Below are positions 8,753 to 17,951 of a stretch of 64,000 bases of DNA, one piece after another. Made by a program: the position numbers and the translations under genes. The stretch covers positions 23,631 through 87,630 of the forward strand of contig JAQBVJ010000013.1 in NCBI GenBank assembly GCA_027623235.1, in the 5' to 3' direction. The DNA is from Planctomycetota bacterium. GTDB taxonomy: Bacteria; Planctomycetota; Planctomycetia; Planctomycetales; Planctomycetaceae. The notes beneath the pieces are model-generated. The model searched no databases. It was not told where the DNA came from and saw only the letters and a list, made by a program, of their open reading frames with translations. How positions within the stretch are numbered: position 1 is the first letter of the stretch; every line of letters begins with the position of its first letter.

Positions 8753-10366
8753 ATGAACCGCCGCGAACTTCTCACATCATTCCTCGGCCTGCCGTTCGCC
8801 CTGGCGAGCGGTTGCAGCCTCGTCACGCCAAAGCTGCCGGCCGCAGGAGAGATCGTCGGCGGCTCGGCGAGCGTGGGGCACCGGATTCGGGACGGCTTTC
8901 AAGTCACCGTCTCGAATGATCGCTGGACCGAAACGGATGTCGTGATTGTCGGCGGAGGAATCGCCGGGCTGTCTGCGGCGAGGAAGCTCCTGCAGTCCGG
9001 CGTCGATCGGTTCGTGCTGCTCGAACTGGAGGAAAAGCCCGGTGGCACGTCGGTTTCCGGTGAGTCCGACCTGATCGCGTACCCGTGGGGAGCTCATTAC
9101 CTCCCGGTCCCGCTGCCGCACAACAAGTCGCTCATCGGTCTGCTCGACGAACTCGGCATCGTCGAGGGACACGGCGCCGACGGTTCGCCGCGCATCGCCG
9201 AACAGTACCTCTGCCGCGCTCCGCAGGAGCGGGTTTTCCACGACGGTGTCTGGCACGAGGACCTCTATCTGCGGGCCGGAGCCAGTGAATCCGACCTGGC
9301 CGAACTCGACGCGTTCAGAAAACGCATCGACAACTTCGTGGCCTTTCGCGACGAGTCCGGTCGGCGAGCCTTCACGATCCCCGCGGCAGACTGCTCGGAC
9401 GAGAAGGAACTTCTCGCGCTGGATCAGCGATCGATGGCCGAATGGCTGCGCGAGCAGGGATTCTCATCCGAGCGGCTTTTCAAATTCGTCGACTACGCCT
9501 GCAGAGACGACTACGGCATGACCGTCGAGCAGACGAGTGCCTGGGCAGGTCTCTTTTACTTTGCGTCGCGAGTTGGCGAGGCGGGCGCGACATCGCAGCC
9601 GTTTATCACGTGGCCGGAGGGCAATGGCCGAGTCGTTTCGCATCTGGCAGGTCTCTGCGAAAAGCAGATCCTGTCCGGCTGGGCGGCCACGAAAATCGAG
9701 CCGCCGGAGTCTGGTTCCGGCTCGATCGAAGTGACCGCGTTTCGAGCGGGCACGAACGAAGCGCGAGCCTGGCGCGCGAAGCGAGTCGTGTTCGCCGCCC
9801 CGCCGTTCCTCGCCCCGTACATGATTCGTGGGCTCGAAGAAAATCGGTCGAGCGCGTTTCGAAAATTTGAATTCGGCAGCTGGCTGGTCGCGAACCTGCA
9901 CCTCACCGATCGGCCAGTGTCCGAGGGCTTTCCGCTTTGCTGGGACAACGTCATTTTCGAAAGCCCCTCGCTGGGCTACGTCGCAGCGACTCACCAGAAA
10001 GGCCTGGATTTCGGGCCGACTGTGCTGACCTGGTACTACCCACTTTGTGACGACGATCCGAAAATCCCCCGCGAACGACTGCTCAGTCTCACCTGGGAAG
10101 AATGGGCGGACGTCGTCCTGACCGACCTCGAACAGGCGCATCCGGAAATTCGCTCCCTCTGCCAGCGTCTCGACATCATGCGCTGGGGCCACGCGATGGT
10201 GAGGCCAACGCCGGGATTTATTTTCGGCGAGGCCCGAGCACTCAGCGCCGAGCCGTTTCGCAACATCCACTTCGCCCACTCATCCCTGAGCGGCCTGGCT
10301 CTGCTCGAAGAAGCGTTCTACCACGGCGAGCGAGCGGCGACCGAGATCCTGACCGCCACGTCGTAG
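8753..10366 (+). CDS. FAD-dependent oxidoreductase, predicted lipoprotein
   Basis: The protein is 537 residues. The N-terminus MNRRELLTSFLGLPFALASGC combines an Arg-Arg pair with a lipobox (LASGC), suggesting export, possibly by Tat, and lipid anchoring. A Rossmann dinucleotide-binding motif follows (VVIVGGGIAGLSAARKL, about residues 64-80), with LLELEEKPGGTS for the FAD ribose site. The remainder resembles flavin-containing amine oxidoreductases/protoporphyrinogen-oxidase-like proteins, ending in a typical C-terminal FAD contact (NIHFAHSSLSGLALLEEAFYHGE). The substrate is not identifiable. Tat-dependent export would fit cofactor loading in the cytoplasm before transport. Confidence 0.82.
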   Translation: MNRRELLTSFLGLPFALASGCSLVTPKLPAAGEIVGGSASVGHRIRDGFQVTVSNDRWTETDVVIVGGGIAGLSAARKLLQSGVDRFVLLELEEKPGGTSVSGESDLIAYPWGAHYLPVPLPHNKSLIGLLDELGIVEGHGADGSPRIAEQYLCRAPQERVFHDGVWHEDLYLRAGASESDLAELDAFRKRIDNFVAFRDESGRRAFTIPAADCSDEKELLALDQRSMAEWLREQGFSSERLFKFVDYACRDDYGMTVEQTSAWAGLFYFASRVGEAGATSQPFITWPEGNGRVVSHLAGLCEKQILSGWAATKIEPPESGSGSIEVTAFRAGTNEARAWRAKRVVFAAPPFLAPYMIRGLEENRSSAFRKFEFGSWLVANLHLTDRPVSEGFPLCWDNVIFESPSLGYVAATHQKGLDFGPTVLTWYYPLCDDDPKIPRERLLSLTWEEWADVVLTDLEQAHPEIRSLCQRLDIMRWGHAMVRPTPGFIFGEARALSAEPFRNIHFAHSSLSGLALLEEAFYHGERAATEILTATS

Positions 10367-10409
10367 GGTGGGCCGAGCAAACTGGTCGGAGACGCTTCGC
10401 TCCGACGAC

Positions 10410-11129
10410 CTACATTGGCAGTTCCGGCCAGTGCTCCGGCAGCGGAGCTTCAAACAGCATTTCGTCGTACCGAATGGGATGCTTCACTTTCAGCGTTCGG
10501 GCATGCAACGCGATTCGCTCAACCGGCAGTTGGAATTCCTCGGGACGAGCCCACTCGCTGCCGCCGTACTTCGTGTCGCCGAGCACCGTCCAGCCGCGTG
10601 ATGCGAACTGAACTCGAATCTGGTGCATTCGGCCGGTGATCAGCGTGACCTCAACCAGCGTCCCGCCTTCCACCGGGCCCAGCGTGCGGTAATCCAGTCG
10701 AGCCTCTCTGGCTCCGTCGGTTTCCGGAGTGGCGATGTCGGAACGAGCGGCCTCGCGGTTTTTCGTCAGCCAGTCGACCAGCAATCCTTCAGCCGGCTCG
10801 GGAGGCTGTGCGAGAATCGCAAGGTACTTTTTCGTCACGGTCCGTTCCGAAAACTGCTCGGAAAGTCGCTTGCTGACTTTCGAATTCTTTCCAAACACGA
10901 GCACGCCGCTGGTGGCTCGATCAAGCCGGTGCGGAACGCCGAGGTAGACGTTTCCTTCTTTGCCGTACTTCTTCGCAAGCCACGCTTTGATTTCGTTGAC
11001 GAGCGACCGCGGCCCGATGAGCGGTCCTTCGGTGAGCCAGCCAACTGGCTTGTTGACGGCCAGCAGCGGACCGTCTTCCAGCAGCAGCCAGTCCGGATCG
11101 GTCGTTGTCGAGAGGAGTTCGTCCGTCAT
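10410..11129 (-). CDS. RluA-family RNA pseudouridine synthase
   Basis: This 239-residue protein uses ATG 11129; the frame is open further upstream but that part overlaps the neighbouring gene. The RluA signature with catalytic Asp70 is GVPHRLDRATSGVLVFGKN. Other family blocks are VNKPVGWLTEG and GRMHQIRVQFASRGWTVLGD. There is no S4 domain, which places it with short RluA/TruC/RluC-like enzymes. It isomerises a uridine in rRNA or tRNA, but the target base cannot be predicted. The start is two bases beyond the stop of the transferase gene on the same strand, so the two are translationally coupled. Confidence 0.9.
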   Translation of the reverse strand: MTDELLSTTTDPDWLLLEDGPLLAVNKPVGWLTEGPLIGPRSLVNEIKAWLAKKYGKEGNVYLGVPHRLDRATSGVLVFGKNSKVSKRLSEQFSERTVTKKYLAILAQPPEPAEGLLVDWLTKNREAARSDIATPETDGAREARLDYRTLGPVEGGTLVEVTLITGRMHQIRVQFASRGWTVLGDTKYGGSEWARPEEFQLPVERIALHARTLKVKHPIRYDEMLFEAPLPEHWPELPM

Positions 11130-11131
11130 GT

Positions 11132-12424
11132 TCAGATTTCTGGTTGATTTTTGAATGGATTCCGCTCCGGAGGTTCGGCGTGCGGGACGGCTCGAAGGAG
11201 TTGCTTGACGACGATGTTCAAAACCGGAACACGATGCCGGATCCAGACAAACGTCGGCTCCGGCGTGCAGCCCAGTCGAGCCTTCGCGTCGAGCGCGGTG
11301 CGACCAAACGAGACGCGGCGACATTTCCACTCGATGGCCTGCTCAATAACGGCAAACAGCAGCCGATGATAGACAGGCAACTCCGCATTCTTTTCATAAT
11401 CGACGCCGAGGTAGTACCCGACGGCTGTCTCGCCATCGCGGACAACGGTCACGAAACCGATTATTTCCTCACCTTTTCTGGCGACGACCGTCGCAAACCG
11501 GTCTGGACCGAGTGACCGCGCGAGCGTCGGGAAAAACTCTTCAGGAATTCCGGCGAGCCGAACGTCCGCCCGCTCCGCAACGTTTCGGTAAAGTTCGTGA
11601 AGCCGCGTCGAGGCCGCATCCACTTCGGCGATCGGCGAGACGGAGATCCCCGCATCCTCGATCGACTTCAAAACGCCTCGCGCGGACTTCCGGTATTTTT
11701 TATTCAGATCGCCGAGGTAGTCGTCGAGGCTCGACCACGCTTCCGAAACGGCGAGCACCATGTCCGGTTCGGTCTCGACCGCCCGATACCCGAATCGAGA
11801 CAGCACGCTGGCCTGCTCGCTGATCGACTTCGGCAGGTCCTTGACGATGACGTAATCGGTCTGACCGTGGAGCTTGTCGCCGCGCCGCAATCGGTAAAGC
11901 GCCTCCGCAATCGCCGTCCAGATTTCCTCCGAATTCTCGCCGTCGCGAATCGCGATGCCGTGCGGACCCCACGAGATCACATTGCCGCACACCATGACTC
12001 GCCGACGGATCGTTCCCAGCGCTTTACGGGTGAGTTTTTTGATCGCGAACTGCGCTTTGTCTTCGTCGGACAACAGCTCGACCGAACCGACAAGTTGCGT
12101 GCCGTCGACTTCGAAGGTCTGCGTGGCGAAACACGCAACCGGAACGCCGCCACGGTAAATGATCCCGGCCCGCAACATGAGGTCTCGCGGCCCGGCCTCG
12201 CGAAACGCCGAAAGATACTCGCGGCTGAGAAACACCGACCCGTAGGCAGCGAGCTTGTCCCAGTGTTGTTCATTCAGAAAATCGAGACGATCGGCGAGAG
12301 CAAATTCCAACCCGGACGGCTGCCTTGCGGCCTTCGCATCGCCGACCGCGAGACGCAGCCTGCTGAACGGTTTCGGTTTCGACGGTTTCTCGACGGGAGC
12401 GGATTCTGAAGGAAGATCGGCCAC
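11132..12424 (-). CDS. FemAB/GNAT-fold acyltransferase-like protein
   Basis: The protein is 430 residues from GTG 12424, with AAGGAA about eight bases upstream. The central part (LDFLNEQHWDKLAAYGSVFLSREYLSAF) and the C-terminal GNAT-like module match the peptidoglycan-bridge FemAB-like families of tandem GNAT proteins. The C-terminal module contains DDYLGDLNKKYRKSARGVLK, IIGFVTVVRDGETAVGYYLG and LPVYHRLLFAVIEQAIEW. Such enzymes add amino acids or acyl groups to cell-wall precursors or other polymers; which applies here is unknown. No signal peptide is seen, so action is cytoplasmic. It forms a tight pair with the pseudouridine synthase and is divergent from the sulfatase at 12518. Confidence 0.72.
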   Translation of the reverse strand: MADLPSESAPVEKPSKPKPFSRLRLAVGDAKAARQPSGLEFALADRLDFLNEQHWDKLAAYGSVFLSREYLSAFREAGPRDLMLRAGIIYRGGVPVACFATQTFEVDGTQLVGSVELLSDEDKAQFAIKKLTRKALGTIRRRVMVCGNVISWGPHGIAIRDGENSEEIWTAIAEALYRLRRGDKLHGQTDYVIVKDLPKSISEQASVLSRFGYRAVETEPDMVLAVSEAWSSLDDYLGDLNKKYRKSARGVLKSIEDAGISVSPIAEVDAASTRLHELYRNVAERADVRLAGIPEEFFPTLARSLGPDRFATVVARKGEEIIGFVTVVRDGETAVGYYLGVDYEKNAELPVYHRLLFAVIEQAIEWKCRRVSFGRTALDAKARLGCTPEPTFVWIRHRVPVLNIVVKQLLRAVPHAEPPERNPFKNQPEI

Positions 12425-12517
12425 GGTGAATTCCTTTCGGTTGACGATCAGCGAAGGACGGCGAGGATACTCGACCAGCTTGCGGTCACACGAGCCAACT
12501 CAACAACGGAAACGTCC

Positions 12518-13990
12518 ATGCGAATCTTTTTGCTGATGCTGAATCTGTCACTGACCTGCTCGACCTTTTTTGCCGAAGCCAGGGGAGCAGACCAGAACCG
12601 ATACAACGTTCTGTTTATCGCGATCGACGATCTGCGGCCCGAACTGGGTTGCTACGGCGTCGAACATGGCCAGTCGCAATACCTCGATGAGTTCGCAAAG
12701 TCGGCGGTCGTGTTTGACCGGCACTACGTCCAGGTCGCGACGTGCGGCGCCTCGCGATTTGCTTTGCTGACGGGGCGAAGTCCGGCGACGTCCGGAGTGA
12801 CTCGCAGCAACGCCGCTCTTTATTCCGGGAAGTCGGCCCTCAGTCAGGAGCAGCTGCCCGGAGCGCAGTCGATGCCGGAACTGTTTCGCCGGAGCGGTTA
12901 CCGCACGGTCTGTATCGGCAAGATTTCCCACACCGCCGACGGTCGCGTCTTCGAGTACAACGGGAAGGGCGACGGCCGCGACGAACTGCCGCACGCGTGG
13001 GACGCGCTGCCGACGCCGTTTGGTCCGTGGAAACGTGGCTGGGGAATTTTCTTTGCGTATTCCGGCGGCCGATCCCGCGAGGACGGTGGCGGTCACCTCG
13101 ACCTCATGGACTTCAAAGCGGAAAAAGATGAAGACCTGCCGGACGGACTGCTCGCCCAGGAAGCGATCTCACAGCTCCGCAGCTTCAAGGAGAAGGATGA
13201 GAGATTCTTCCTCGGCCTGGGACTTTTCAAACCGCACCTGCCATTCGTCGCGCCGAAACAGGACTGGGATGCGATCGCCCAAGAAGACATCGACGGGTCG
13301 TTGAGCCCGAAGATCGATTCACCCTACTGGCATAACAGCGGCGAGTTTTACAAATACAGAACGCCCTATGAGAAAACGCGTCCGCTTTCGAACGAGGCAC
13401 GTCAGACCGCGCGGCGAGCGTATCTCGCGTGTGTCCGCTACGCGGATCGGCAGGTCGGCAAGGTGCTCAGCGAGCTCGACAAGCTCGGCCTGGCCGACAG
13501 CACGATCGTCGTCGTGTGGGGCGACCACGGCTGGCACCTGGGTGAGCAGCAAATCTGGGCCAAGCACTCGCCCTTCGAACGAGCCAACCGCAGCGTTCTG
13601 ATCGTCCGCGCCCCAGGCCTGTCAAAGCCCGGCGTGAAATCGTCAGCTCTGGCGGAGACGATCGATCTTTACCCGACACTGACGGAAATCTGCCTGCCGT
13701 CCTTTCAGAAGACTCGCTTCAGCCTCGACGGCGTCTCGCTGAAACCAGTACTCACGGGAGAAAAAGAGAGCGTCCGGGAAACGGCCATCAGCTACTGGGG
13801 AGACGCTGTCAGCGTCCGCTCAAAAACGCATCGCCTGATCGCGAAAGTGCAGAAACAGAAAGTCGTACACACCGAACTGTACGACCTCTCCAAAGATCAG
13901 GACTCGATCGAAAATCTCGCCGGGAAAGATTCGGGAACGGTGGAATCGCTGTTGTCTCAAATCCCGGCTCATCTGCTCGAAGAGAAATGA
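12518..13990 (+). CDS. Exported sulfatase (iduronate-2-sulfatase-like, family S1)
   Basis: This 490-residue protein has a signal peptide (MRIFLLMLNLSLTCSTFFAEARG). The metal-binding aspartates are in FIAIDDLRPELGCYG (D37, D38). The formylglycine site is C76 in TCGASRFALLTGR, a C-x-A-S-R variant of the usual C-x-P-S-R. Further family blocks are GKISH, HLPFVAPKQ and VVWGDHGWHLGEQQIWAKH. It should hydrolyse sulfate esters, most likely from sulfated polysaccharides, in the periplasm, after activation by a formylglycine-generating enzyme not present in this window. Multiple sulfatases are characteristic of marine planctomycetes. Confidence 0.93.
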   Translation: MRIFLLMLNLSLTCSTFFAEARGADQNRYNVLFIAIDDLRPELGCYGVEHGQSQYLDEFAKSAVVFDRHYVQVATCGASRFALLTGRSPATSGVTRSNAALYSGKSALSQEQLPGAQSMPELFRRSGYRTVCIGKISHTADGRVFEYNGKGDGRDELPHAWDALPTPFGPWKRGWGIFFAYSGGRSREDGGGHLDLMDFKAEKDEDLPDGLLAQEAISQLRSFKEKDERFFLGLGLFKPHLPFVAPKQDWDAIAQEDIDGSLSPKIDSPYWHNSGEFYKYRTPYEKTRPLSNEARQTARRAYLACVRYADRQVGKVLSELDKLGLADSTIVVVWGDHGWHLGEQQIWAKHSPFERANRSVLIVRAPGLSKPGVKSSALAETIDLYPTLTEICLPSFQKTRFSLDGVSLKPVLTGEKESVRETAISYWGDAVSVRSKTHRLIAKVQKQKVVHTELYDLSKDQDSIENLAGKDSGTVESLLSQIPAHLLEEK

Positions 13991-14019
13991 CAATCCGCCT
14001 GGAAGTTTCGACGGGCCGC

Positions 14020-14763
14020 TCAGTCGCGAAATTGCGCGTGGCAGTCCGCACAGACCTTGTTCGAAGCTTCAAAATATTTGCTGGCTTCTTCCGCTTTGTT
14101 GGCCTTCATGGCGAGTCCCAGCTTCGCGACGTTTGAGCGGTAGTCCTGCGACCAGGTTTTCCACTTCGGCAGGTTCTTCTCGTCTTTGACTTCGTGCGTG
14201 TCCGCTTCCATCGCCAGCGCGAGGACGGTCAGAACCGTCGCATGAGAGCTGTCCCGCTCCAGAGTTCTCGGACGACGCAGCGTGCGGCGAAGCCGGCCTT
14301 CCCGGTATTCCATCTCTTCCATCATGCGATGCATGTTGATCAGCTTGTTCCAGGGATAGTCGCTGGCGGCCCCGGTCTTTTTCCCGGCGAGAGCTGCCTC
14401 AACGGCGGCCAGGCCTGTCTTCGCGTCGTCGAGCTGTTTTGCTTTGCTCAGCGTGAGCGCTGCGTCGCGAAGACTGGCAGCCGCGATCCCCGAGGCTTCG
14501 CCCTGCTCGTGCTCAACCAGTGCCTGAGCCAGGCACGCGATCACGCCCGCGTCGGTGGCGATCGTTTTGAATTCGAGAGCCCGCTTGAAGGCGTCCTCGT
14601 CGGCCATCGACTCGCCCAGCTTCACAGCCTTCGCTTTCGCTTCCGTGGCAAGTTGTTTCGCGTCGAGCAGATCAGTGACCTTCGCCGGAGCGGCTCCGTC
14701 AACAGGGAGAAGCAAAGCGGCAATCAAAGCGAAGGCCGAAGCGGCCAGGGCAATTTTTTTCAT
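14020..14763 (-). CDS. Exported c-type cytochrome with C-terminal CxxCH
   Basis: This is a 247-residue protein from ATG 14763; earlier in-frame codons lack signal-peptide character. A signal peptide (MKKIALAASAFALIAALLLPVDGA) is followed by a mostly helical domain. A single heme-attachment motif CADCH lies at residues 238-242, five residues from the end. The position resembles class II cytochromes (cytochrome c-prime / c556), in which a four-helix bundle carries heme at the C-terminus. The N-terminal half would be an extra helical region. A redox role in the periplasm or paryphoplasm is probable. It is convergent with the sulfatase gene, with a 29-bp gap. Confidence 0.85.
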   Translation of the reverse strand: MKKIALAASAFALIAALLLPVDGAAPAKVTDLLDAKQLATEAKAKAVKLGESMADEDAFKRALEFKTIATDAGVIACLAQALVEHEQGEASGIAAASLRDAALTLSKAKQLDDAKTGLAAVEAALAGKKTGAASDYPWNKLINMHRMMEEMEYREGRLRRTLRRPRTLERDSSHATVLTVLALAMEADTHEVKDEKNLPKWKTWSQDYRSNVAKLGLAMKANKAEEASKYFEASNKVCADCHAQFRD

Positions 14764-14799
14764 CGTGAAATCTTCCGGTCGTGCAGGAGCAGGTGTCGA

Positions 14800-14834
14800 G
14801 AAAATCAGCCCGGCCACTCACAGGCAACCGGGCT
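14800..14834 (-). terminator. Possible intrinsic terminator after the PIG-L gene
   Basis: The arms AGCCCGG (14807-14813) and CCGGGCT (14828-14834) can pair. On the minus strand they are followed by a short GATTTTC tract. It is 165 bases beyond the PIG-L stop, the U-tract is weak, and it lies in the leader of the cytochrome gene, so an attenuator-like role is also possible. Confidence 0.35.
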
Positions 14835-14998
14835 GCAAGGGAGATTCTTTCGGTCCGCGTCGAGAGTGTCAAACGGCAAATCAAAATGCAAATGGAAGCG
14901 AGCAAAGACGCAATGATTAGGTGAGGACGACGATCTTCGCGGCTTTGCGGGCGAACTGACCGCGCCGCCGGAAATGTGTTCTCTCCAGCGAGGCCGCG

Positions 14999-15718
14999 TC
15001 ATTTGAGAGCGGAAAACGAATTAATGCCCACTTCCTCGCGGCAGGCGAATGGCTCGGCGAAGGCGGTGCCGATCGTCCAGCCCCAGTAGCGGGCCCGGTC
15101 GCGGATGTCGTCGAGGATCGTCGGGTGCTCCGTCGAGCGGCCGGCGATGACCTGACTTTCGAAGCACCGCACGGCTTCCATTTTCCGTTCGATCTGATCG
15201 GAAACGTCGAGCACGAACGAAGCCTTCGGATGAATCCGCAGATGGATGCTCCAGAAGTAAAACAGCCGCGGAGGCCAGAAGGGTTCGCCTTCGAGAGGAA
15301 GCTGCCCACGCTCGTCGGTACGCGTCAGCTTGCTCCAGAACCGCGCGGCATCGACGAGGTCGCTGGCAACGACGTGGTCCGGGTGAGCGTCTTCCCAATA
15401 CGGGGCGAGGATGATTCCCGGGCGGGTTTTCCGAAACACATTGGCGAGAGCCTGTCGCGAATCCAGCGTGTGCGCCAACTGGCGATTCGGCAGTCCGAGA
15501 TTCTCACGCCACGAAACTCCGAGCACAGCCGAAGCGGCCTCGGTTTCTTTCGCGCGGAGTTCACGGGTGCCGTTGGGAGTCGGCTCACCGTCCGTCAGCT
15601 CGACGATGCCAACCCGCATCCCTTCTTCGAGGCAACGTACAATCGTGCCCCCAACGCTGATTTCCGCATCGTCCGGGTGCGGAGACACGACAAGCACATC
15701 GAGTTGATCATTGATCAT
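14999..15718 (-). CDS. PIG-L family zinc-dependent deacetylase (BshB-like)
   Basis: This 239-residue LmbE/PIG-L family protein has the two zinc-binding motifs SPHPDDAE (H14, D16, D17) and AHPDH (H112, D114, H115). The order PNRQ...[17 protein letters not shown], with CFESQ in the C-terminal third, is like the bacillithiol-pathway N-acetyl-glucosaminylmalate deacetylase BshB1. The family also includes mycothiol and lipid GlcNAc deacetylases. The reaction is removal of N-acetyl from an amino sugar. No bshA or bshC neighbours are present, so the pathway is not established by context. The start at ATG 15718 lies in a stretch of short TGATCATTG-type direct and inverted repeats. Confidence 0.88.
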   Translation of the reverse strand: MINDQLDVLVVSPHPDDAEISVGGTIVRCLEEGMRVGIVELTDGEPTPNGTRELRAKETEAASAVLGVSWRENLGLPNRQLAHTLDSRQALANVFRKTRPGIILAPYWEDAHPDHVVASDLVDAARFWSKLTRTDERGQLPLEGEPFWPPRLFYFWSIHLRIHPKASFVLDVSDQIERKMEAVRCFESQVIAGRSTEHPTILDDIRDRARYWGWTIGTAFAEPFACREEVGINSFSALK

Positions 15719-15797
15719 TGGTCACTGTTCATTCAAGTTTGGTCACTGGTCGGAACAAAAACTACCAGTGACCAGGGGCCAATGACCAATGACCAGC

Positions 15798-15832
15798 AAA
15801 AAAAAGCCCCTCGATCACTTTGATCGAGGGGC
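15798..15832 (-). terminator. Strong intrinsic terminator of the cysteine-rich protein gene
   Basis: There is a perfect 12-bp stem (GCCCCTCGATCA, loop CTT, TGATCGAGGGGC; 15806-15832). On the minus strand it is followed by eight U residues, from the A-run at 15798-15805. It begins 36 bases beyond the stop of the minus-strand gene at 15868, a textbook arrangement suggesting a highly transcribed gene. Confidence 0.9.
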
Positions 15833-15867
15833 CTTGTACTTACTCACTCGTTGCTTTTCTCAGCGGC

Positions 15868-17196
15868 TTAACGGAGGCCGAAGAGTCCAGCGAGTCGGCT
15901 GCGGAGCTTCAGAGGCTGAGCGGCAGACTTTTCTTCCGGCGGAGCCGGAGCAGGAGCAGCGTCTCCACCGGCTGGCATTGGAGCCGGAGCCATCGGAGCC
16001 GCACCAGGAGCGTGGCAGGCTGGGTCACAGGCCGGACCAGCCGGCATGCATCCACCATTCGTACCACATTTCGGACCACAGCCAGCACCACATTTGGGCT
16101 TGCAGCAGTCGACAACTTCATAACCACACTCTTCAAGAGCTTCTTCCGCTTCGTTGCGGACGCCACGGTCACAGTCGGCCAGAGCACCTGTGAGTGCTTC
16201 GACGACTTTGTCCGTCATGCAGCAGCAGCCGTTCCGACGAACCTGGTCGCCGATTTCGTCTGCAGCTTCCTTACGGACACGCTCATCGCAATCGTTCAGA
16301 GCGTAGACGAAGGCACACATGATTTCCGGGTTGCAGCGGCAGTCGTAATGATCGCCAAGACGATCGATCGCTTTTGCACGATCTTTGGCGTAGCAGGCAG
16401 TCTGCGACTTGTAGATCAGCTCAGCGATTTCACAAGAGTTGTCTTTGCAGCAGCGATTGTCGCCACAGCAGGCTTTCGGACCACAGGCAGCTGCAGCAGG
16501 AGCGGCACAGTGAGCACCCTGAGGAGCACATGCCGGAGCACATTTTCCGTTGGTTGCACACGGAGCTGCACAGTCAGCACCCTTCGGGCCACACGCCGGA
16601 GCACAATTTCCATTGGTGGCACAAGGAGCTGCACAGTTCGCAGCTTTCGGGCCACACGCAGGAGCACAGGCGGCTGCAGGAGCAGCACATTCGGCACTCT
16701 TCGGAGCACAGGCAGGAGCACAGTTTGATCCAGCCGGAGCGGCACAGGTGTTAGCTTTCGGGCCACACGCCGGAGCGCATTTTCCGTCAGCCGCACAAGG
16801 AGCCGCACAGTTGGCAGCATTCGGTCCACACGCCGGAGCGCATTTCGCGTCAGCCGCACACGGAGCAGCACACGCAGCCGCATTCGGGCCACATGCAGGA
16901 GCACACGCTCCCTTGGAACCGCAAGCAGGACCACATCCGCTGACCTTGGAAGGTGCACAGCAGCTCGGCTTGCAGCACGGTGGAGTCAAATTGGAAATGA
17001 CTCGCTGAAAAGTAAACGTCGTCGGGTTGCAAGGACGCTGAATCGTCGGTTTGCAACAGCGCGGCTGGCACGTCGGCTTCGCCCCGCAACTTTTTTCGGC
17101 GCCACACTTACCACCGAACGAGAAGAGACCAGCGTCAGCGCTGGTGCTCAGTCCGATCAATGCGGTAACCGCAGCCAGTGTTCGAATCCACTTCAT
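15868..17196 (-). CDS. Exported cysteine-rich tandem-repeat protein with HEAT-like core
   Basis: This 442-residue protein starts at ATG 17196 with AAGGAG upstream. Residues 1-22 are a signal peptide (ending STSADA). A Cys/Pro-rich region follows (residues 31-96). Residues about 98-232 are tandem repeats of about 20 residues, with the consensus CAPACGPKAANCAAPCATNG and conserved Cys spacing. A helical HEAT-like segment covers about residues 255-360 (ELIYKSQTACYAKDRAKAID, then FVYALNDCDERVRKEAADEIG). A second Cys/Pro-rich part and a basic tail (LKLRSRLAGLFGLR) close it. Planctomycete envelopes are known for cysteine-rich, disulfide-bonded proteins, so a structural cell-envelope role is likely, though inferred. 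The strong terminator and the clear ribosome-binding site suggest high expression. Confidence 0.85.
   Translation of the reverse strand: MKWIRTLAAVTALIGLSTSADAGLFSFGGKCGAEKSCGAKPTCQPRCCKPTIQRPCNPTTFTFQRVISNLTPPCCKPSCCAPSKVSGCGPACGSKGACAPACGPNAAACAAPCAADAKCAPACGPNAANCAAPCAADGKCAPACGPKANTCAAPAGSNCAPACAPKSAECAAPAAACAPACGPKAANCAAPCATNGNCAPACGPKGADCAAPCATNGKCAPACAPQGAHCAAPAAAACGPKACCGDNRCCKDNSCEIAELIYKSQTACYAKDRAKAIDRLGDHYDCRCNPEIMCAFVYALNDCDERVRKEAADEIGDQVRRNGCCCMTDKVVEALTGALADCDRGVRNEAEEALEECGYEVVDCCKPKCGAGCGPKCGTNGGCMPAGPACDPACHAPGAAPMAPAPMPAGGDAAPAPAPPEEKSAAQPLKLRSRLAGLFGLR
16501..16905 (-). repeat. In-gene minisatellite encoding Cys-rich 20-residue repeats
   Basis: About seven in-frame units of roughly 60-63 bp encode CAPACGPxxxxCAAPCAxxxx-type peptides. 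Some units have lost the second half-site Cys (CAAPAGSN, CAAPAAA). Identical half-units (for example CATNG and CAADG versions) indicate recent unequal exchange. Confidence 0.85.
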
Positions 17197-17951
17197 TCTT
17201 TACGTCTCCTTGCGCAACAGGACATGTCGGCCAGACAGTTCCGGGCAGTAGTGACTCACTCATGTAACGGTGGCTCGATTTGTCCACCAGGAAGCTGCCT
17301 GGTCGGAGGCAGCTGCCGAATGTGACTCACGTCACTTCTTCCCGGCTGGACCAGAGTTGTCTGGCATCGACAAAAAAGTTGTACGTCTCCAAATTCCGAA
17401 ACCCCTCGGCTGAGCCGTTGCCGAAAAGGCCTCAACTGGTGTGGAACAGGTCAATGGTGTCTCAAGTGGGAGGGCCTCAAATTGAGTCACCTGAGGACGC
17501 CGTTTTGCTGTCCCCTCCTGCCGACTTGTGGTGAACCTTGCCACCAACCGGAACGAGTCCAGAAGGCACATTGCTCACCACCCAATCAGCAGGAGTCGTA
17601 CGTGATATCGGCGGAGTCGTTTTGGTCCCTTGAACTTCTTAAGTCGTGAAATCCCATAGAATTACACCTTCGAAAGCGACCTGTTATGACCTCTGATCCG
17701 GTTACGGAAGATGCACTCGACCCTCCTGCCCGCCACCAGCGTGAATCGACTCGTAAAGCGCGAAGACAGGTAATCTGCCTACCATCTGGTAAAATGCGGC
17801 GACACGTTCAGGCTGTAGGAATAGAAACGCCGCGCAGTCTGAAGAAGCGGGTTTCGACGGCTCTCGGGGAGCGGCAATCGCACCAACTGCGAGGATCGGA
17901 GCATCCAGTCGGTCAGGCTCTGCCTGACCTTCTTGTCTCAACACGATCGAT
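17197..17951. other. Gene-poor intergenic region (755 bp)
   Basis: No reading frame here looks like a protein. Visible structures are a perfect 8-bp hairpin AGCTGCCT/AGGCAGCT (17293-17314) and a GTGACTCACGTCAC partial palindrome (17322-17335), both upstream of the cysteine-rich protein gene. A hairpin GGTCAGGC-TCT-GCCTGACC (17911-17929) is followed on the plus strand by a TTCTTGTCT tract, which could end a plus-strand transcript such as a small RNA. I see no tRNA-like T-loop or other RNA hallmark. Confidence 0.5.

Noticed and set aside
16501..16905. Regular repeats that might suggest a CRISPR array
   Set aside because: The repeats are contiguous, in frame and encode a Cys-rich peptide; there are no unique spacers and no cas genes.
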